Shown here: positions 49,536 to 59,489 of the stretch, piece by piece
How the letters are laid out: the number at the start of each line of letters is the position of its first letter
How positions within the stretch are numbered: position 1 is the first letter of the stretch
Assembly: GCF_042466665.1 (NCBI RefSeq)
Contig: NZ_CP162102.1
Coordinates: 2,976,001-3,040,000 of the forward strand
Direction: 5' to 3'
Length of the DNA: 64,000 bases
Source: Peterkaempfera podocarpi
GTDB lineage: Bacteria > Actinomycetota > Actinomycetes > Streptomycetales > Streptomycetaceae
Made by a program: the position numbers and the translations under genes
The notes under the pieces: generated by a model
Told to the model about the DNA's origin: nothing
What the model saw: only the letters and a program-made list of their open reading frames with translations
Database searches by the model: none

Positions 49536-50684
49536 TCAGCCGACGGGGGTGACGGTGGGCTCGCCCTGCTCGTCCATCCCCTCGGCCAGCTTCAGGGCCT
49601 CCTCGATCAGCGTCTCCACGATCTTCGACTCGGGCACCGTCTTGATCACCTCGCCCCGCACGAAGATCTGCCCCTTGCCATTGCCCGACGCCACACCCAG
49701 ATCCGCCTCACGCGCCTCCCCCGGCCCGTTCACCACACACCCCATCACCGCCACCCGCAACGGCACATTCATCCCCTCAAGACCCGCGGTCACCTCCTCC
49801 GCGAGCTTGTACACATCCACCTGCGCCCGCCCGCACGACGGACACGACACAATCTCCAGACCCCGCTGCCGCAGATTCAACGACTCCAGAATCTGGATCC
49901 CCACCTTCACCTCCTCCACCGGAGGCGCCGACAACGACACCCGGATCGTGTCCCCGATCCCCTCGGCCAACAACGCCCCGAACGCCACCGCCGACTTGAT
50001 CGTCCCCTGGAACGCCGGACCCGCCTCCGTCACCCCCAGATGCAACGGATAATCACACGCCGCCGCCAACTGCCGGTACGCATTCACCATCACCACCGGA
50101 TCGTTGTGCTTCACCGAGATCTTGATGTCCCGGAACCCGTGCTCCTCAAAGAGCGAGCACTCCCACAACGCCGACTCCACCAACGCCTCCGGAGTCGCCC
50201 GCCCGTACTTCTCCAGCAACCGCCGGTCCAACGACCCCGCATTCACCCCGATCCGAATCGGAGTCCCCGCCGCCGAAGCCGCCTTCGCGATCTCCGCCAC
50301 CTTGTCGTCGAACTGCTTGATGTTCCCCGGATTCACCCGGACCGCAGCACACCCCGCATCAATCGCCGCAAACACATACTTCGGCTGGAAATGAATGTCC
50401 GCGATCACCGGGATCTGCGACTTCCGCGCAATCGCCGGCAACGCATCCGCATCATCCTGCGACGGCACCGCCACCCGCACGATCTGACACCCCGACGCCG
50501 TCAACTGCGCGATCTGCTGCAACGTCGCATTGACATCAGAGGTCACCGTCGTCGTCATCGACTGCACCGACACCGGCGCATCACCACCCACCGGCACACC
50601 CCCCACCATGATCTGCCGCGACTTGCGGCGAACGGCGAGCGGCTGAAGCGGCATGGACGGAATACCGAGCGAGATCGCGGTCAT
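49536..50684 (-). CDS. ispG: 4-hydroxy-3-methylbut-2-enyl-diphosphate synthase (IspG/GcpE)
   Basis: 382 residues. It is an iron-sulfur enzyme of the MEP isoprenoid pathway. The 4Fe-4S cysteines are seen in SCPSCGRA and GCVVNGPGEA, and the TIM-barrel half has VQSMTTTVTSDVNATLQQI and VIADIHFQPKY. ATG 50684 gives MTAISLGIPSM. Codons in this gene end in G or T far more than in neighbours (GTG, GCG, TTG, GGG), which differ by ending mainly in C. rseP and dxr lie upstream in the same direction. Confidence 0.96.
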   Translation of the reverse strand: MTAISLGIPSMPLQPLAVRRKSRQIMVGGVPVGGDAPVSVQSMTTTVTSDVNATLQQIAQLTASGCQIVRVAVPSQDDADALPAIARKSQIPVIADIHFQPKYVFAAIDAGCAAVRVNPGNIKQFDDKVAEIAKAASAAGTPIRIGVNAGSLDRRLLEKYGRATPEALVESALWECSLFEEHGFRDIKISVKHNDPVVMVNAYRQLAAACDYPLHLGVTEAGPAFQGTIKSAVAFGALLAEGIGDTIRVSLSAPPVEEVKVGIQILESLNLRQRGLEIVSCPSCGRAQVDVYKLAEEVTAGLEGMNVPLRVAVMGCVVNGPGEAREADLGVASGNGKGQIFVRGEVIKTVPESKIVETLIEEALKLAEGMDEQGEPTVTPVG

Positions 50685-50856
50685 CTGAGTGGGTGTCCCC
50701 GGGGTTGAGGCTGCGGTCCGGCCGCTGCTGCCGGCCGGGCCGGGGGCGCGGGTTGGAGTACGCGCTCCCGGCGTCCCACCGTACGGCACCGCCACCCGGC
50801 GGAGCACATCAGCACCACCGCCGCCACCCGCGCGACGGCATCCGGCCGCCCGCCCG

Positions 50857-52161
50857 CTACGACAGCTTCACCGGGTTGATGACATCGGCCAGGAAGACCA
50901 GCAGCGTGAAGCAGACGAAGATGCCCGCCACCACATAGGCGACCGGCATCAGCCGGGCGACGTCGAACGGTCCGGGGTCGGGGCGCCGGAAGACCCGGGC
51001 GATCCGGCGGCGCAGCGCCTCCCAGAGGGCGCCGGCGATATGGCCGCCGTCCAGCGGGAGCAGCGGCAGCATGTTGAAGAGGAAGAGCGAGAGATTGAAG
51101 CCGGCCACCAGCTGGACGAAGATCGCGATCTGCTGGGAGGCGGGGATGTCCAGGTTGAGGATCTCGCCGCCGACCCTGGCCGCGCCGACCACGCCGACCG
51201 GGGAATCGGCCTGCCGGGGGGCGCCCTCGAAGGTGGCGTCCCAGAGCGCGGGGACCTTGGACGGCACCGCGATCAGCGACTGCACCCCGGACTCGGCCAT
51301 GTCGGCCATCCGGTTGAGGCTCTCACCGAAGCCGAGCTGGACGATGCCGGTCTGCGGCTGGATGCCGAGGAAGCCGGCCCGCACCGTCTTGCCGGGCAGA
51401 TAGTTGCCGTGCCCGTCCAGTGCGGCGACCTGGTTGGTGACCAGGGTGGGGTGCAGGGTCAGCTGCCTGCCCGCGCGCTCCACCACGATGGAGACGGTGC
51501 GGCCGGGGGCGTTGCGGATGTCCTGCTGCAGCTGGTCGTAGTCGGCGATGCGGTGGCCCTCGAAGGAGACGATGGTGTCCCCGGCCATCAGCCCGGCCGC
51601 CGCGGCGGGGGCCGTCGGGGCGCCCTGGGGGCAGCTGTCGGTGGGCTGGCCGACCGTGACCACGCACTGCTGCACCGACTGGATGGTCGGCAGCGACTTG
51701 GCCTCTCCGAAGCCCATCAGCACGGTGAGGAAGAGCCCGAAGGCCAGCAGCAGGTTCATGAACGGACCGGCGAACATCACGATGACCCGCTTCCACGGGG
51801 CACGGGTGTAGAAGAGCCGGGTCTCGTCACCCGGCTGCAGCTCCTCGTAGGACGCCTGCCTGGCGTCCTCGATCATGCTGCGCCAGGGCGAGGTGGAGCG
51901 GGCGGTTATCCGACCGTCGGCCCCCGGGGGGAACATGCCGATCATCCGGATGTAGCCGCCGAGCGGTATCGCCTTGAAGCCGTACTCGGTGTCCCCCTTG
52001 CGCCGCGACCAGATGGTCGGCCCGAAGCCGACCATGTACTGCGGCACCCTGATGCCGAAGAGCTTGGCCCAGGAGAGGTGGCCCAGCTCGTGCCAGGCGA
52101 TGGAGAAGAGCAGCCCCAGCACAAAGACCAGGACGCCGAGGATCGCCATGAGTGTGGTCAT
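50857..52161 (-). CDS. rseP: M50 site-2 protease, RseP/Rip1 type
   Basis: 434 residues. The membrane zinc motif HELGH is at 24-28 within the first helix and the second active-site segment (LLPLLPLDGGHIAGAL) near residue 375. A PDZ domain spans about 185-275 (AGLMAGDTIVSFEGHRIADYDQLQQDI). These proteases cut membrane-anchored anti-sigma factors and other substrates. ATG 52161 or 52149 both fit. It lies between dxr and ispG, an arrangement conserved in actinomycetes. Confidence 0.94.
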   Translation of the reverse strand: MTTLMAILGVLVFVLGLLFSIAWHELGHLSWAKLFGIRVPQYMVGFGPTIWSRRKGDTEYGFKAIPLGGYIRMIGMFPPGADGRITARSTSPWRSMIEDARQASYEELQPGDETRLFYTRAPWKRVIVMFAGPFMNLLLAFGLFLTVLMGFGEAKSLPTIQSVQQCVVTVGQPTDSCPQGAPTAPAAAAGLMAGDTIVSFEGHRIADYDQLQQDIRNAPGRTVSIVVERAGRQLTLHPTLVTNQVAALDGHGNYLPGKTVRAGFLGIQPQTGIVQLGFGESLNRMADMAESGVQSLIAVPSKVPALWDATFEGAPRQADSPVGVVGAARVGGEILNLDIPASQQIAIFVQLVAGFNLSLFLFNMLPLLPLDGGHIAGALWEALRRRIARVFRRPDPGPFDVARLMPVAYVVAGIFVCFTLLVFLADVINPVKLS

Positions 52162-52236
52162 CGGTGGTCCTCCGCTGCTGCCGTCCGCTGCGCCATGCTG
52201 CTCCTCACCGTTCGCCGGCCCGGTCGCCGGTCACTG

Positions 52237-53463
52237 TCAGCCCGCCGCGATCTCCCGGGCACGGGTGCGGGCCCAGTCCTCCGCCTGCAATACGTCCTCG
52301 ACGGTCAGCTCGGTTCCCCTGGCAGGGGTGCCGTGCTCCGACACCACCTTGGCGACGGTGTCGACGATGCCGTTGAAGGCGAGCCGGCCGGCCAGGAACG
52401 CGTCCACGCACTCCTCGTTGGCGGCGTTGAAGACCGCCGGGGCGGTACCGCCGAGCGTACCGACCTCACGGGCCAGCGACACCGAGGGGAAGGCCTCGTC
52501 GTCGAGCGGGAAGAACTCCCAGCACGCCGCCTTTGTCCAGTCGCAGGCGGGGGCGGCGTCGGGCACCCGGTCCGGCCAGCCGAGCCCCAGGGAGATGGGC
52601 ATCCGCATGTCCGGCGGGCTGGCCTGGGCAAGGGTCGAGCCGTCGGTGAATTCCACCATCGAGTGAACGATGGACTGCGGGTGGACGACGACCTCGATCC
52701 GGTCGAACGGGATGTCGTACAGCAGATGGGCCTCGATCACCTCCAGGCCCTTGTTGACCAGCGTGGCCGAGTTGATGGTGATCACCGGGCCCATCGCCCA
52801 GGTGGGATGGGCCAGCGCCTGCTCGGGAGTGACCGTGGCCAGATCCGCCCGGGTGCGGCCGCGGAAGGGGCCGCCGCTGGCCGTGACCACCAGCTTGCGC
52901 ACCTCACGGCGGGTGCCGCCCATCAGGCCCTGGAAGAGCGCGGTGTGCTCGGAGTCCACCGGCACGATCTGGCCGGGCTTCGCCAGCGCCTTCACCAGCG
53001 GACCGCCGACGATCAGCGACTCCTTGTTCGCCAGCACCAGGACCCGGCCCGCGGCCAGCGCGGCCAGCGTGGGCCGCAGGCCGATGGAGCCGGTGATGCC
53101 GTTGAGCACCGAGTGGCACCGCATCCGGGCCAGCTCGGTGGCCGCCTCGGGGCCCGCCAGTACCTCGGGCAGCGGCCGGCCCGCAGCCCGGTCGGCGAGC
53201 GCCTGCCGCAGCGGGCCCTCGGCGTCGGTGCGGGCGACCGCGACCGTACGCACCCCCAGCCGCAGTGCCTGGTCCGCCAGCAGCTCCACCCGGCCGCCCG
53301 CGGCGGAGAGCCCCACCACGGTGAAACGGTCGGGGTTTCGCTCCACCACATCGATGGCCTGGGTCCCGATGGAGCCGGTGGATCCGAGGATCACGAGCTC
53401 ACGGGGGCCGGAGGAGGAGTCGGCGGGCTCGAAGCGCAGATGCGGGTCGGCGAGGGATTCCAT
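52237..53463 (-). CDS. dxr: 1-deoxy-D-xylulose-5-phosphate reductoisomerase
   Basis: 408 residues. It performs the second step of the MEP pathway and is the target of fosmidomycin. The NADPH motif is VILGSTGSIGTQ, the metal/substrate triad is in VPVDSEHTALFQ, with TASGGPFRGR, and MGPVITINSATLVNKGLEVIEAHLLY is the substrate lid. ATG 53463 (MESLADPHLRFEP) is preferred over an in-frame start at 53496 lying inside a hairpin. Confidence 0.96.
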   Translation of the reverse strand: MESLADPHLRFEPADSSSGPRELVILGSTGSIGTQAIDVVERNPDRFTVVGLSAAGGRVELLADQALRLGVRTVAVARTDAEGPLRQALADRAAGRPLPEVLAGPEAATELARMRCHSVLNGITGSIGLRPTLAALAAGRVLVLANKESLIVGGPLVKALAKPGQIVPVDSEHTALFQGLMGGTRREVRKLVVTASGGPFRGRTRADLATVTPEQALAHPTWAMGPVITINSATLVNKGLEVIEAHLLYDIPFDRIEVVVHPQSIVHSMVEFTDGSTLAQASPPDMRMPISLGLGWPDRVPDAAPACDWTKAACWEFFPLDDEAFPSVSLAREVGTLGGTAPAVFNAANEECVDAFLAGRLAFNGIVDTVAKVVSEHGTPARGTELTVEDVLQAEDWARTRAREIAAG

Positions 53464-53471
53464 GGCCCCAT

Positions 53472-53502
53472 TGTGGCGTGCCCGGCCGACGGACACGCCA
53501 CA
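53472..53502 (-). terminator. hairpin between acyl-CoA dehydrogenase and dxr
   Basis: A perfect 9-bp inverted repeat TGTGGCGTG with its complement, separated by 13 nt. It lies just after the acyl-CoA dehydrogenase stop and 9 bp before the dxr ATG. Confidence 0.5.
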
Positions 53503-53508
53503 GGGCGG

Positions 53509-55494
53509 CTACTTCAGGCTGCGGTGCACATTCTCCCGCTGCGAGGGCCCGGGAGTGGCGTCGGCGATCCAGGGCCCGTCCCCGGAGGGATCGATGACAC
53601 CCTCCTCCAGCCACTGGTACCGGCCGCGCAGCACCGCGCGGGCGGCCCGGGCGTCCCGGTCGTCGGTGTTGCGCCACAGCCGGTCGAAGAGCTCCTCGAC
53701 CCGGATCCGCGCCTGCCGGCAGAAAAGGTCGGCCAGCTCGTACGCCGCCCGGCCCTGCTCCGGGTCGCCGGTGCGCAGCATCTCCGCCCGCACACAGGCG
53801 GCGGAGATGGCGAACAGTTCGGCGCCGATGTCCACGATGCGGCCGAGGAAGCCCTGCTTGGTCTCCATCCGGCCCTGCCAGCGGGACATGCCGTAGAAGG
53901 TGGACCGGGCCAGCCGGCGGCTGCCGCGCTCCGCATAGCGCAGATGGGAGGCGAGGTCCGGATACCCCTTGGGGGAGAACTCCCCGTAGGAGGTGGGCAG
54001 TTGGCCGGGGCCGGCGACCAGCTTGGGCACCCAGCGGGCATAGAAGCCGCCGGCCCGCGCCGCCGCCCGCGCTTTTTGTTTGAGATCGGCCTCGGGATCG
54101 ATGATGTCCCCGGCCACCGACAGATGGGCGTCCACCGCCTCGCGGGCGATCAGCAGATGCATGATCTCGGTGGAGCCCTCGAAGATGCGGTTGATCCGCA
54201 GGTCGCGCAGCATCTGCTCGGCGGGTACCGCGCGCTCGCCGCGGGCCGCCAGCGACTCGGCGGTCTCAAAGCCCCGGCCGCCGCGGATCTGCACCAGTTC
54301 GTCGGCCATCAACCAGGCGTGCTCGGTGGAGTAGAGCTTGGCGATGGCCGCCTCGATACGGATGTCATTGCGGTCCTCGTCGGCCATCTGGCTGGACAGG
54401 TCGACGATCGCCTCCAGGGCGAAGGTGGTCGCCGCGATATAGGCGATCTTGGTGGCCACCGCCTCGTGCTCGGCGATCGGCTTGCCCCACTGCTCACGGG
54501 CGGACGACCACTCGCGGGCGATCTTCAGGCACCACTTGCCCGCTCCGGCGCACATCGCGGGGATGGACAGCCGCCCGGTGTTCAGGGTGGTCAGGGCGAT
54601 CTTCAGCCCGGCGCCCTCCTCCCCGATGCGGTTCTCCGCGGGCACCCTCACCTGGTGGAAGCGCGTGACGCCGTTCTCGATGCCGCGCAGCCCCATGAAG
54701 GCGTTGCGGTTCTCCACCGTGACACCCGGCGAGTCGCACTCCACCACGAAGGCGGTGATCCCGCCGCGGTGCCCCTCGCTGCGCGGCACCCTGGCCATCA
54801 CCACCACCAGGTCGGCGACCACGCCGTTGGTGGTCCACAGTTTGACGCCGTCCAGGACGTACTCGCTGCCGTCCTCGCTCGGCACCGCCGCGGTGGCCAG
54901 CCGGGCGGGGTCGCTGCCGACGTCCGGCTCGGTGAGCAGGAAGGCGGTGATGTCGGTGGTGGCGCAGCGCGGCAGCCACTTGTCCTTCTGCTCCTGGGTG
55001 CCGAAGGTCTTCAGCGGCTGCGGCACCCCGATGGACTGGTGGGCGGAGGCCAGGGCGCCGAGCGCGGGGCTGGCGCTGCCGAGCAGTGCCAGCGCCCGGT
55101 TGTAGTAGAGCTGGCTGAGACCCAGGCCGCCGTACTTGCGGTCGATCTTCATACCGAGGACCCCGAGGTCCTTCAGCCCCTTGATCACCTCGTCCGGGAT
55201 GACGGCGTCCCGCTCGATCTGCGCGGGGTCGATCCTGGTCTCGCAGAATGCCCGCAGCCGCGCCAGGAACGCCTCCCCCTCGCGCACCGACTCCTCGTCC
55301 GGCCGCGGATGGGGGTGGATCAGGTCCAGCCGGAACCGGCCCAGGAAGAGCTCCTTGGCGAAGCTGGGTTTGCGCCAGTGCTGTTCGCGGGCCTCCTCGG
55401 CGACCCGGCGCGCCTCGCGCTCGGTGACCTTGGGGCCGGGCTCCTGGGGGGCACCGCTGGAGCTTCCGCTGCGCGGGTGGGTTGGTGCGGACAT
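53509..55494 (-). CDS. acyl-CoA dehydrogenase family protein, long form
   Basis: 661 residues, much longer than the usual 380-400. The acyl-CoA dehydrogenase core covers about 75-480: FLLTEPDVGSDPARL is the FAD-binding segment, with LDGVKLWTTNGVVAD, and the RGGRGFETAESLAAR plus MLRDLRINRIFEGSTEIM block carries the C-terminal signature. The extra C-terminal region of about 170 residues is helical, as in VLCAD- or FadE-like relatives. It probably oxidises fatty acyl-CoA; the substrate is unproven. ATG 55494 has GGCGAGG 8 nt before it. Confidence 0.92.
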   Translation of the reverse strand: MSAPTHPRSGSSSGAPQEPGPKVTEREARRVAEEAREQHWRKPSFAKELFLGRFRLDLIHPHPRPDEESVREGEAFLARLRAFCETRIDPAQIERDAVIPDEVIKGLKDLGVLGMKIDRKYGGLGLSQLYYNRALALLGSASPALGALASAHQSIGVPQPLKTFGTQEQKDKWLPRCATTDITAFLLTEPDVGSDPARLATAAVPSEDGSEYVLDGVKLWTTNGVVADLVVVMARVPRSEGHRGGITAFVVECDSPGVTVENRNAFMGLRGIENGVTRFHQVRVPAENRIGEEGAGLKIALTTLNTGRLSIPAMCAGAGKWCLKIAREWSSAREQWGKPIAEHEAVATKIAYIAATTFALEAIVDLSSQMADEDRNDIRIEAAIAKLYSTEHAWLMADELVQIRGGRGFETAESLAARGERAVPAEQMLRDLRINRIFEGSTEIMHLLIAREAVDAHLSVAGDIIDPEADLKQKARAAARAGGFYARWVPKLVAGPGQLPTSYGEFSPKGYPDLASHLRYAERGSRRLARSTFYGMSRWQGRMETKQGFLGRIVDIGAELFAISAACVRAEMLRTGDPEQGRAAYELADLFCRQARIRVEELFDRLWRNTDDRDARAARAVLRGRYQWLEEGVIDPSGDGPWIADATPGPSQRENVHRSLK

Positions 55495-55602
55495 GCAGCT
55501 CACCTCGCCGCTGTTCCGGGACGGGCGGGAACGAGCTGTTACCCGCCGGTACTACCTGAAGGTACCCACGGTGACGCCAACATCACCAGACGTGAGAACG
55601 AG

Positions 55603-57681
55603 CTACTTCTGCCCAGGAGTGACCGCCGCATTCACACCGTCCCCGTCGGACGCCCCTGACGGCTGGAGCTCCTCCAGCCAGTCCCGGAACAGCCGGTGCA
55701 CAGCCTCCGCGCCCACCAGCTCCCCCACCGGCCCCGGCAGCACCGCCGGGTACAGCAGGAACGGCCGGCTCTGGCCGCCGCCGAGCCCGCCGTGCGAACC
55801 CACCTGTGCCTCGAAGGCGTGCACCTCACCGGTCGCCGGATCGAAGCTGCTGTTGACCATCAGGTCCGCACAGTTCGGAAAGGTGTCGGTCCGCGCCACC
55901 GCCCGGGCCGCACCCGACCCGAAGACCGCCAGCGGGTCCTCGCCCTCCACCACCCCGGTGGCCAGCTCCCGCAGCCCCCGGGCCCCGATCACCAGCGGCC
56001 CCCGCGCTTCGCTGCGGACCAGGACGAACCCCACGCCCGGATGCCCGGTCAGCGCCCCCAGCACCCCGGGATGCCGCTGCTCGATCTCCTCCATGGTCAT
56101 CCGCCGCGGCACCTCCGGGAAGTAGACCAGGCCCAGATTCCCCGAGGCCAGCACCAGCGGCTCCGCCACCCCCTGCTCCGCCGGCTCCCCCGGCATCGGA
56201 ACGGCCCACGCGTGCCCGTACAGCGCCAGCTGGACCGCCGTACGGGCCTCCGCGCCGCGCCCCCGGTCCGGCGCCGCCCCGGGCTGCCTGCCCCGCACCG
56301 CCTCCTTCATGCCGCAGCCGGACCGCACCACCTGCTCCAGGCTCTGCCCGTACGCATCGGCGAAGGCCGTCCCCTGGCTCTGCCCATGGTCCGAGAGGAC
56401 CACGATCTCGTAGGGCCGCGGCGCATAGCGGGCCACCCCGGCCACCAGCGCCACAGAGCGGTCCAGGCGGCGCAGCACCTCCAGCGTCTCCGGGCGCTCC
56501 ACCCCGGAGTGGTGCGCCACCTCGTCGTACGCCACCAGGTCGGCGTAGACGGCGGAGCGCCCGGCCAGCATGTCGCCGACCACCGCGGCAACCACCACAT
56601 CCCGCTCCACCACCGTGGCGAAGGCCCGCACCAGCGGGTAGAGGCCGCCGCGCCGCACCCGTGGCCGCACATCGCGCAGCCGCTGCCGGGCCGACTGCAC
56701 CAGCTCCCGGCCGACCTCCGCCAGCAGCGAGCCCAGGGTGCGCAGGGCGTTGGCGGGGTCCGCGAAGTAGCCGAAGTACCCCGAGCGGTCACGGCGGCCC
56801 AGCCGCCCGGACACGCTGAGCACCAGCGCCGACTGCCGGGCGCCGCCGCTGAACAGATTGCCCCGGCTGGCGCCGTCCCGGGCCAGCAGCCCCGGCCGGT
56901 CGGCGCGGCGGCGCTCCAGCTCGGCGGCGCTTGAGGGGTGGTTGCACACCATCAGCCGGCCGGTGTCCTTCTCGTACCAGCGGAAGGCCGGCACATCATG
57001 GTTGTCGCCGTGCAGAATGCCCAGCTGGCTGGCGCCGGTCTGGCTGGACCAGTCGGTCTGCCAGGGGGTCAGCCGGTGGCCGCCCCGGGCCAGCCAGCCG
57101 GCGAGCGTGGGCATGGAGCCGTCCCGCAGCGCCCTCACCAGCACCTCATGCCCCAGGCCGTCCAGCTGGAGGAAGACCACACCGGGCACCGCCCCGGGCA
57201 GGTGCACCCCCTCGCGCACCCGTCGTCCGTCCCGGCGGCCCGCCGTCCGGGCCAGCCGCCGCCGGTAGGCCTCGTCGTCCCGGGCGGCGATGGCGCCGTG
57301 CGCGGCCGATGTCGTCCCGGACAGCACCGCCGCGACCACGCCCGCCGTGGACAGGGTGATACTGCCGGACCCCGCCGGCACCAGCGCCAGCGCGAGCAGC
57401 ACCAGCCCGCCGTTGAGCACAAAGACCAGCAGGGCCAGCACCAGAGCAGGCACCAGCAGCAGCGCACGCACGATCAGCGGCCACAGCCCGGCGCTCAGCA
57501 CACCGATGCACGCCGCCGCCGTCCCCGCCGCCACCAGCGGGCCCACCGGTCCCGGGCCCGGGCCCGACGCCAGCTGAAAACCCGGCAGCACCGCCGCCAG
57601 CACCGCGAGGGTCACCGTGGCCGCCAGCCACACCACCACCGTCTGAGCGGCAGGCCGTGCCACCCTCCGCCACCACGCCAT
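55603..57681 (-). CDS. membrane phosphodiesterase/alkaline-phosphatase-fold protein
   Basis: 692 residues. Four hydrophobic segments (about 14-34, 45-64, 68-92, 95-120; the last ones resemble the phage-holin superfamily) precede an alkaline-phosphatase-type domain. Its motifs are QLDGLGHEVL (metal Asp), the TDWSSQTGASQLGILHG Thr/Ser region, DLVAYDEVAHHSG and VLSDHGQSQG. The protein would act at the membrane outside the cell on phosphodiester or pyrophosphate bonds. Its substrate is unknown. The frame is open far upstream, but ATG 57681 precedes the first membrane segment. Confidence 0.85.
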   Translation of the reverse strand: MAWWRRVARPAAQTVVVWLAATVTLAVLAAVLPGFQLASGPGPGPVGPLVAAGTAAACIGVLSAGLWPLIVRALLLVPALVLALLVFVLNGGLVLLALALVPAGSGSITLSTAGVVAAVLSGTTSAAHGAIAARDDEAYRRRLARTAGRRDGRRVREGVHLPGAVPGVVFLQLDGLGHEVLVRALRDGSMPTLAGWLARGGHRLTPWQTDWSSQTGASQLGILHGDNHDVPAFRWYEKDTGRLMVCNHPSSAAELERRRADRPGLLARDGASRGNLFSGGARQSALVLSVSGRLGRRDRSGYFGYFADPANALRTLGSLLAEVGRELVQSARQRLRDVRPRVRRGGLYPLVRAFATVVERDVVVAAVVGDMLAGRSAVYADLVAYDEVAHHSGVERPETLEVLRRLDRSVALVAGVARYAPRPYEIVVLSDHGQSQGTAFADAYGQSLEQVVRSGCGMKEAVRGRQPGAAPDRGRGAEARTAVQLALYGHAWAVPMPGEPAEQGVAEPLVLASGNLGLVYFPEVPRRMTMEEIEQRHPGVLGALTGHPGVGFVLVRSEARGPLVIGARGLRELATGVVEGEDPLAVFGSGAARAVARTDTFPNCADLMVNSSFDPATGEVHAFEAQVGSHGGLGGGQSRPFLLYPAVLPGPVGELVGAEAVHRLFRDWLEELQPSGASDGDGVNAAVTPGQK

Positions 57682-57885
57682 CCGCTGACCCGTCTCCTCG
57701 CCGTCGCACCGCCAGCCCCGCCCAGTCTGCCCCGAACTGTCACCCCCGATGAGACCGCCCCCACGTCCCCTGGAAGGCGCACACCGGGGGCGTGCGCCGG
57801 TGCGGGAGCCGGGGATCACCGGACGTAACCTGTTCGGAGCAGGGGCGGCAGGCCCGCAGCAGGACGAACCGAGAGGCGGCCCGAC

Positions 57886-58698
57886 GTGGCGGTCATCACC
57901 TGGTGGGGCCATGCGACCGCGACCGTGCAGGACTCCGGGGTCAGCATCCTCACCGACCCCGTGCTCGGCTCCCGGCTGGCCCATCTGCGCCGCCGCCGCG
58001 GTCCGCTGCCCGGCGCCGCCGCACTGCGCGCCGACGCCGCCGTGGTCTCCCATCTGCACGCGGACCATCTGCATCTGCCCTCGCTCCGCCTCCTGCCCCC
58101 CGGGACGCCGGTGCTGCTGCCGCGCGGCGCGGTGCGGGCCGTACCGGCACTGCGACGTCTCTCCCATCTCCGGCTGGTCGAGGTCGCACCCGGTGAGGAG
58201 ATCGCGGTCGGCGCGGTCACCGTCCGGGCGGTGCCCGCCCGCCACGACGGACGGCGGCTGCCGATGGGCCCGCAGCGGGTACAGCCACTGGGATTCGTGA
58301 TCCGCGGGGCGGTGGCCACCTACTTCGCGGGCGACACCGATCTGTTCCCCGGGATGGCGGACGCGGTGGGCAGCTGCGACCACGCACTGCTGCCCGTCGG
58401 CGGGTGGGGGCCAGGACTGGGGCCCGGCCATCTGGACCCGGCGGGCGCCGCGGAGGCGGTCCGGCTGCTGGCACCGCGCACCGCGGTGCCGGTGCACTTC
58501 GGCACCTTCTGCCCCATGGTGCTCGGCGTCCGGCCGGGGGCCTGGTTCCATGCTCCGGGGGAGGACTTCGCCCGCCGGGCAGCCGGGCGGGCGCCGGAGG
58601 TCACCGTCCATGTACTGGAGCCCGGAGGCAGGGTGGACCTCGACGCGGAGCGCTCCGACGGGGTCGTCCGCAGCGGCGCCGAGGACGGCCGCCGGTGA
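57886..58698 (+). CDS. MBL-fold metallo-hydrolase (lipoate/AIDA-like UlaG type)
   Basis: 270 residues. The zinc motif HLHADH is SHLHADHLHLPS at about 55-66, with ATYFAGDTDLFPGM holding the bridging Asp and VPVHFGTF the last His. The small-molecule UlaG/NAPE-PLD-like subfamily (WWGHATATV start) is suggested; the substrate is unknown. GTG 57886 follows GAGAGGCGG. The stop overlaps the DedA start by 4 nt, so the two are translated together. Confidence 0.88.
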   Translation: MAVITWWGHATATVQDSGVSILTDPVLGSRLAHLRRRRGPLPGAAALRADAAVVSHLHADHLHLPSLRLLPPGTPVLLPRGAVRAVPALRRLSHLRLVEVAPGEEIAVGAVTVRAVPARHDGRRLPMGPQRVQPLGFVIRGAVATYFAGDTDLFPGMADAVGSCDHALLPVGGWGPGLGPGHLDPAGAAEAVRLLAPRTAVPVHFGTFCPMVLGVRPGAWFHAPGEDFARRAAGRAPEVTVHVLEPGGRVDLDAERSDGVVRSGAEDGRR

Positions 58699-59369
58699 AC
58701 CACCCTCTGTGGACCGGCCTGGCCGCCGGGGCCACCGCCGGCGCGCTGGAGCCGGCCACCGCCTCGCAGACCGCCGGCTACCCGACGCTCTTCGTCCTGG
58801 TCGTGGTGGGCTCGGTGCTGCCGGTGCTGCCCACGGGCGCGCTGGTGAGCGCCGCCGGCGTGGTCGCCTGGCACTCCCGCTGGCCCGCCCTGGACCTGCC
58901 GCTGCTGCTGGCGGTGGCCTCGGCCGCCGCCTGGGCCGGGGACGTTCTGCTGTACTGGCTGGCCGCACACGCCGGCGGCCGGTGGACCCGGCAGCTGCGG
59001 GAGCACATGGAGAGCCCCCGGATGCGCGCCGCACAGGAACGGCTGGCCGCACACGACCGCAGCGTGCTCGTGCTCTCCCGGCTGATCCCGGCGGGCCGCA
59101 TCCCGGTGATGGCGGCCTGCCTGGTCTCCGGGTGGCCGGTGCGGCGGTTCCTGCGCGCCGATGTGTTCGCCGCGGTCGCCTGGGCGCTGTGCTACCAGGC
59201 GGTCGGCATCGTCGGCGGCGCCGTCTTCCCCCGGCCCTGGCAGGGCGTGGCGGCGGCCGTGGTGCTGGTGCTGCTGGTGGCCGCCGTACCGGGCCTGCGG
59301 CGGCGGCTGCAGAGCCGGGAGCGGACCCGGGAGCAGCGGGCCGTACCCGCCGAGGAACGCGCCCGCTGA
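58695..59369 (+). CDS. DedA family membrane protein
   Basis: 224 residues. The SNARE-associated/DedA domain carries about five hydrophobic segments, with the conserved SRLIPAGRIPVMAACLVSG region (Arg needed in E. coli DedA proteins). Relatives flip undecaprenyl phosphate or phosphatidylethanolamine. The start GTG 58695 overlaps the MBL gene (GTGA). A Streptomyces-type palindromic repeat follows. Confidence 0.88.
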   Translation: MNHPLWTGLAAGATAGALEPATASQTAGYPTLFVLVVVGSVLPVLPTGALVSAAGVVAWHSRWPALDLPLLLAVASAAAWAGDVLLYWLAAHAGGRWTRQLREHMESPRMRAAQERLAAHDRSVLVLSRLIPAGRIPVMAACLVSGWPVRRFLRADVFAAVAWALCYQAVGIVGGAVFPRPWQGVAAAVVLVLLVAAVPGLRRRLQSRERTREQRAVPAEERAR

Positions 59370-59392
59370 CCGGCTGCACGCCCCCGTACGGC

Positions 59393-59458
59393 CAGGGGCG
59401 CGGGGAGCCGGCGCGGACCGCACCGTGGTGCAGATCCGGCCGGTTCCCCGCGCCCCTG
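59393..59458. repeat. Streptomyces-type palindromic repeat/terminator
   Basis: CAGGGGCGCGGGGAGCCGG at 59393-59411 pairs with its inverted copy at 59440-59458 (18 of 19 bp). The CAGGGGCGCGGGGA core is a familiar dispersed palindrome in Streptomyces chromosomes, recalled rather than searched. It sits between convergent genes and can act as a terminator for both. Confidence 0.75.
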
Positions 59459-59489
59459 AGCCGAGCTCCCGCGGGAAGCCGTCAGCGCG

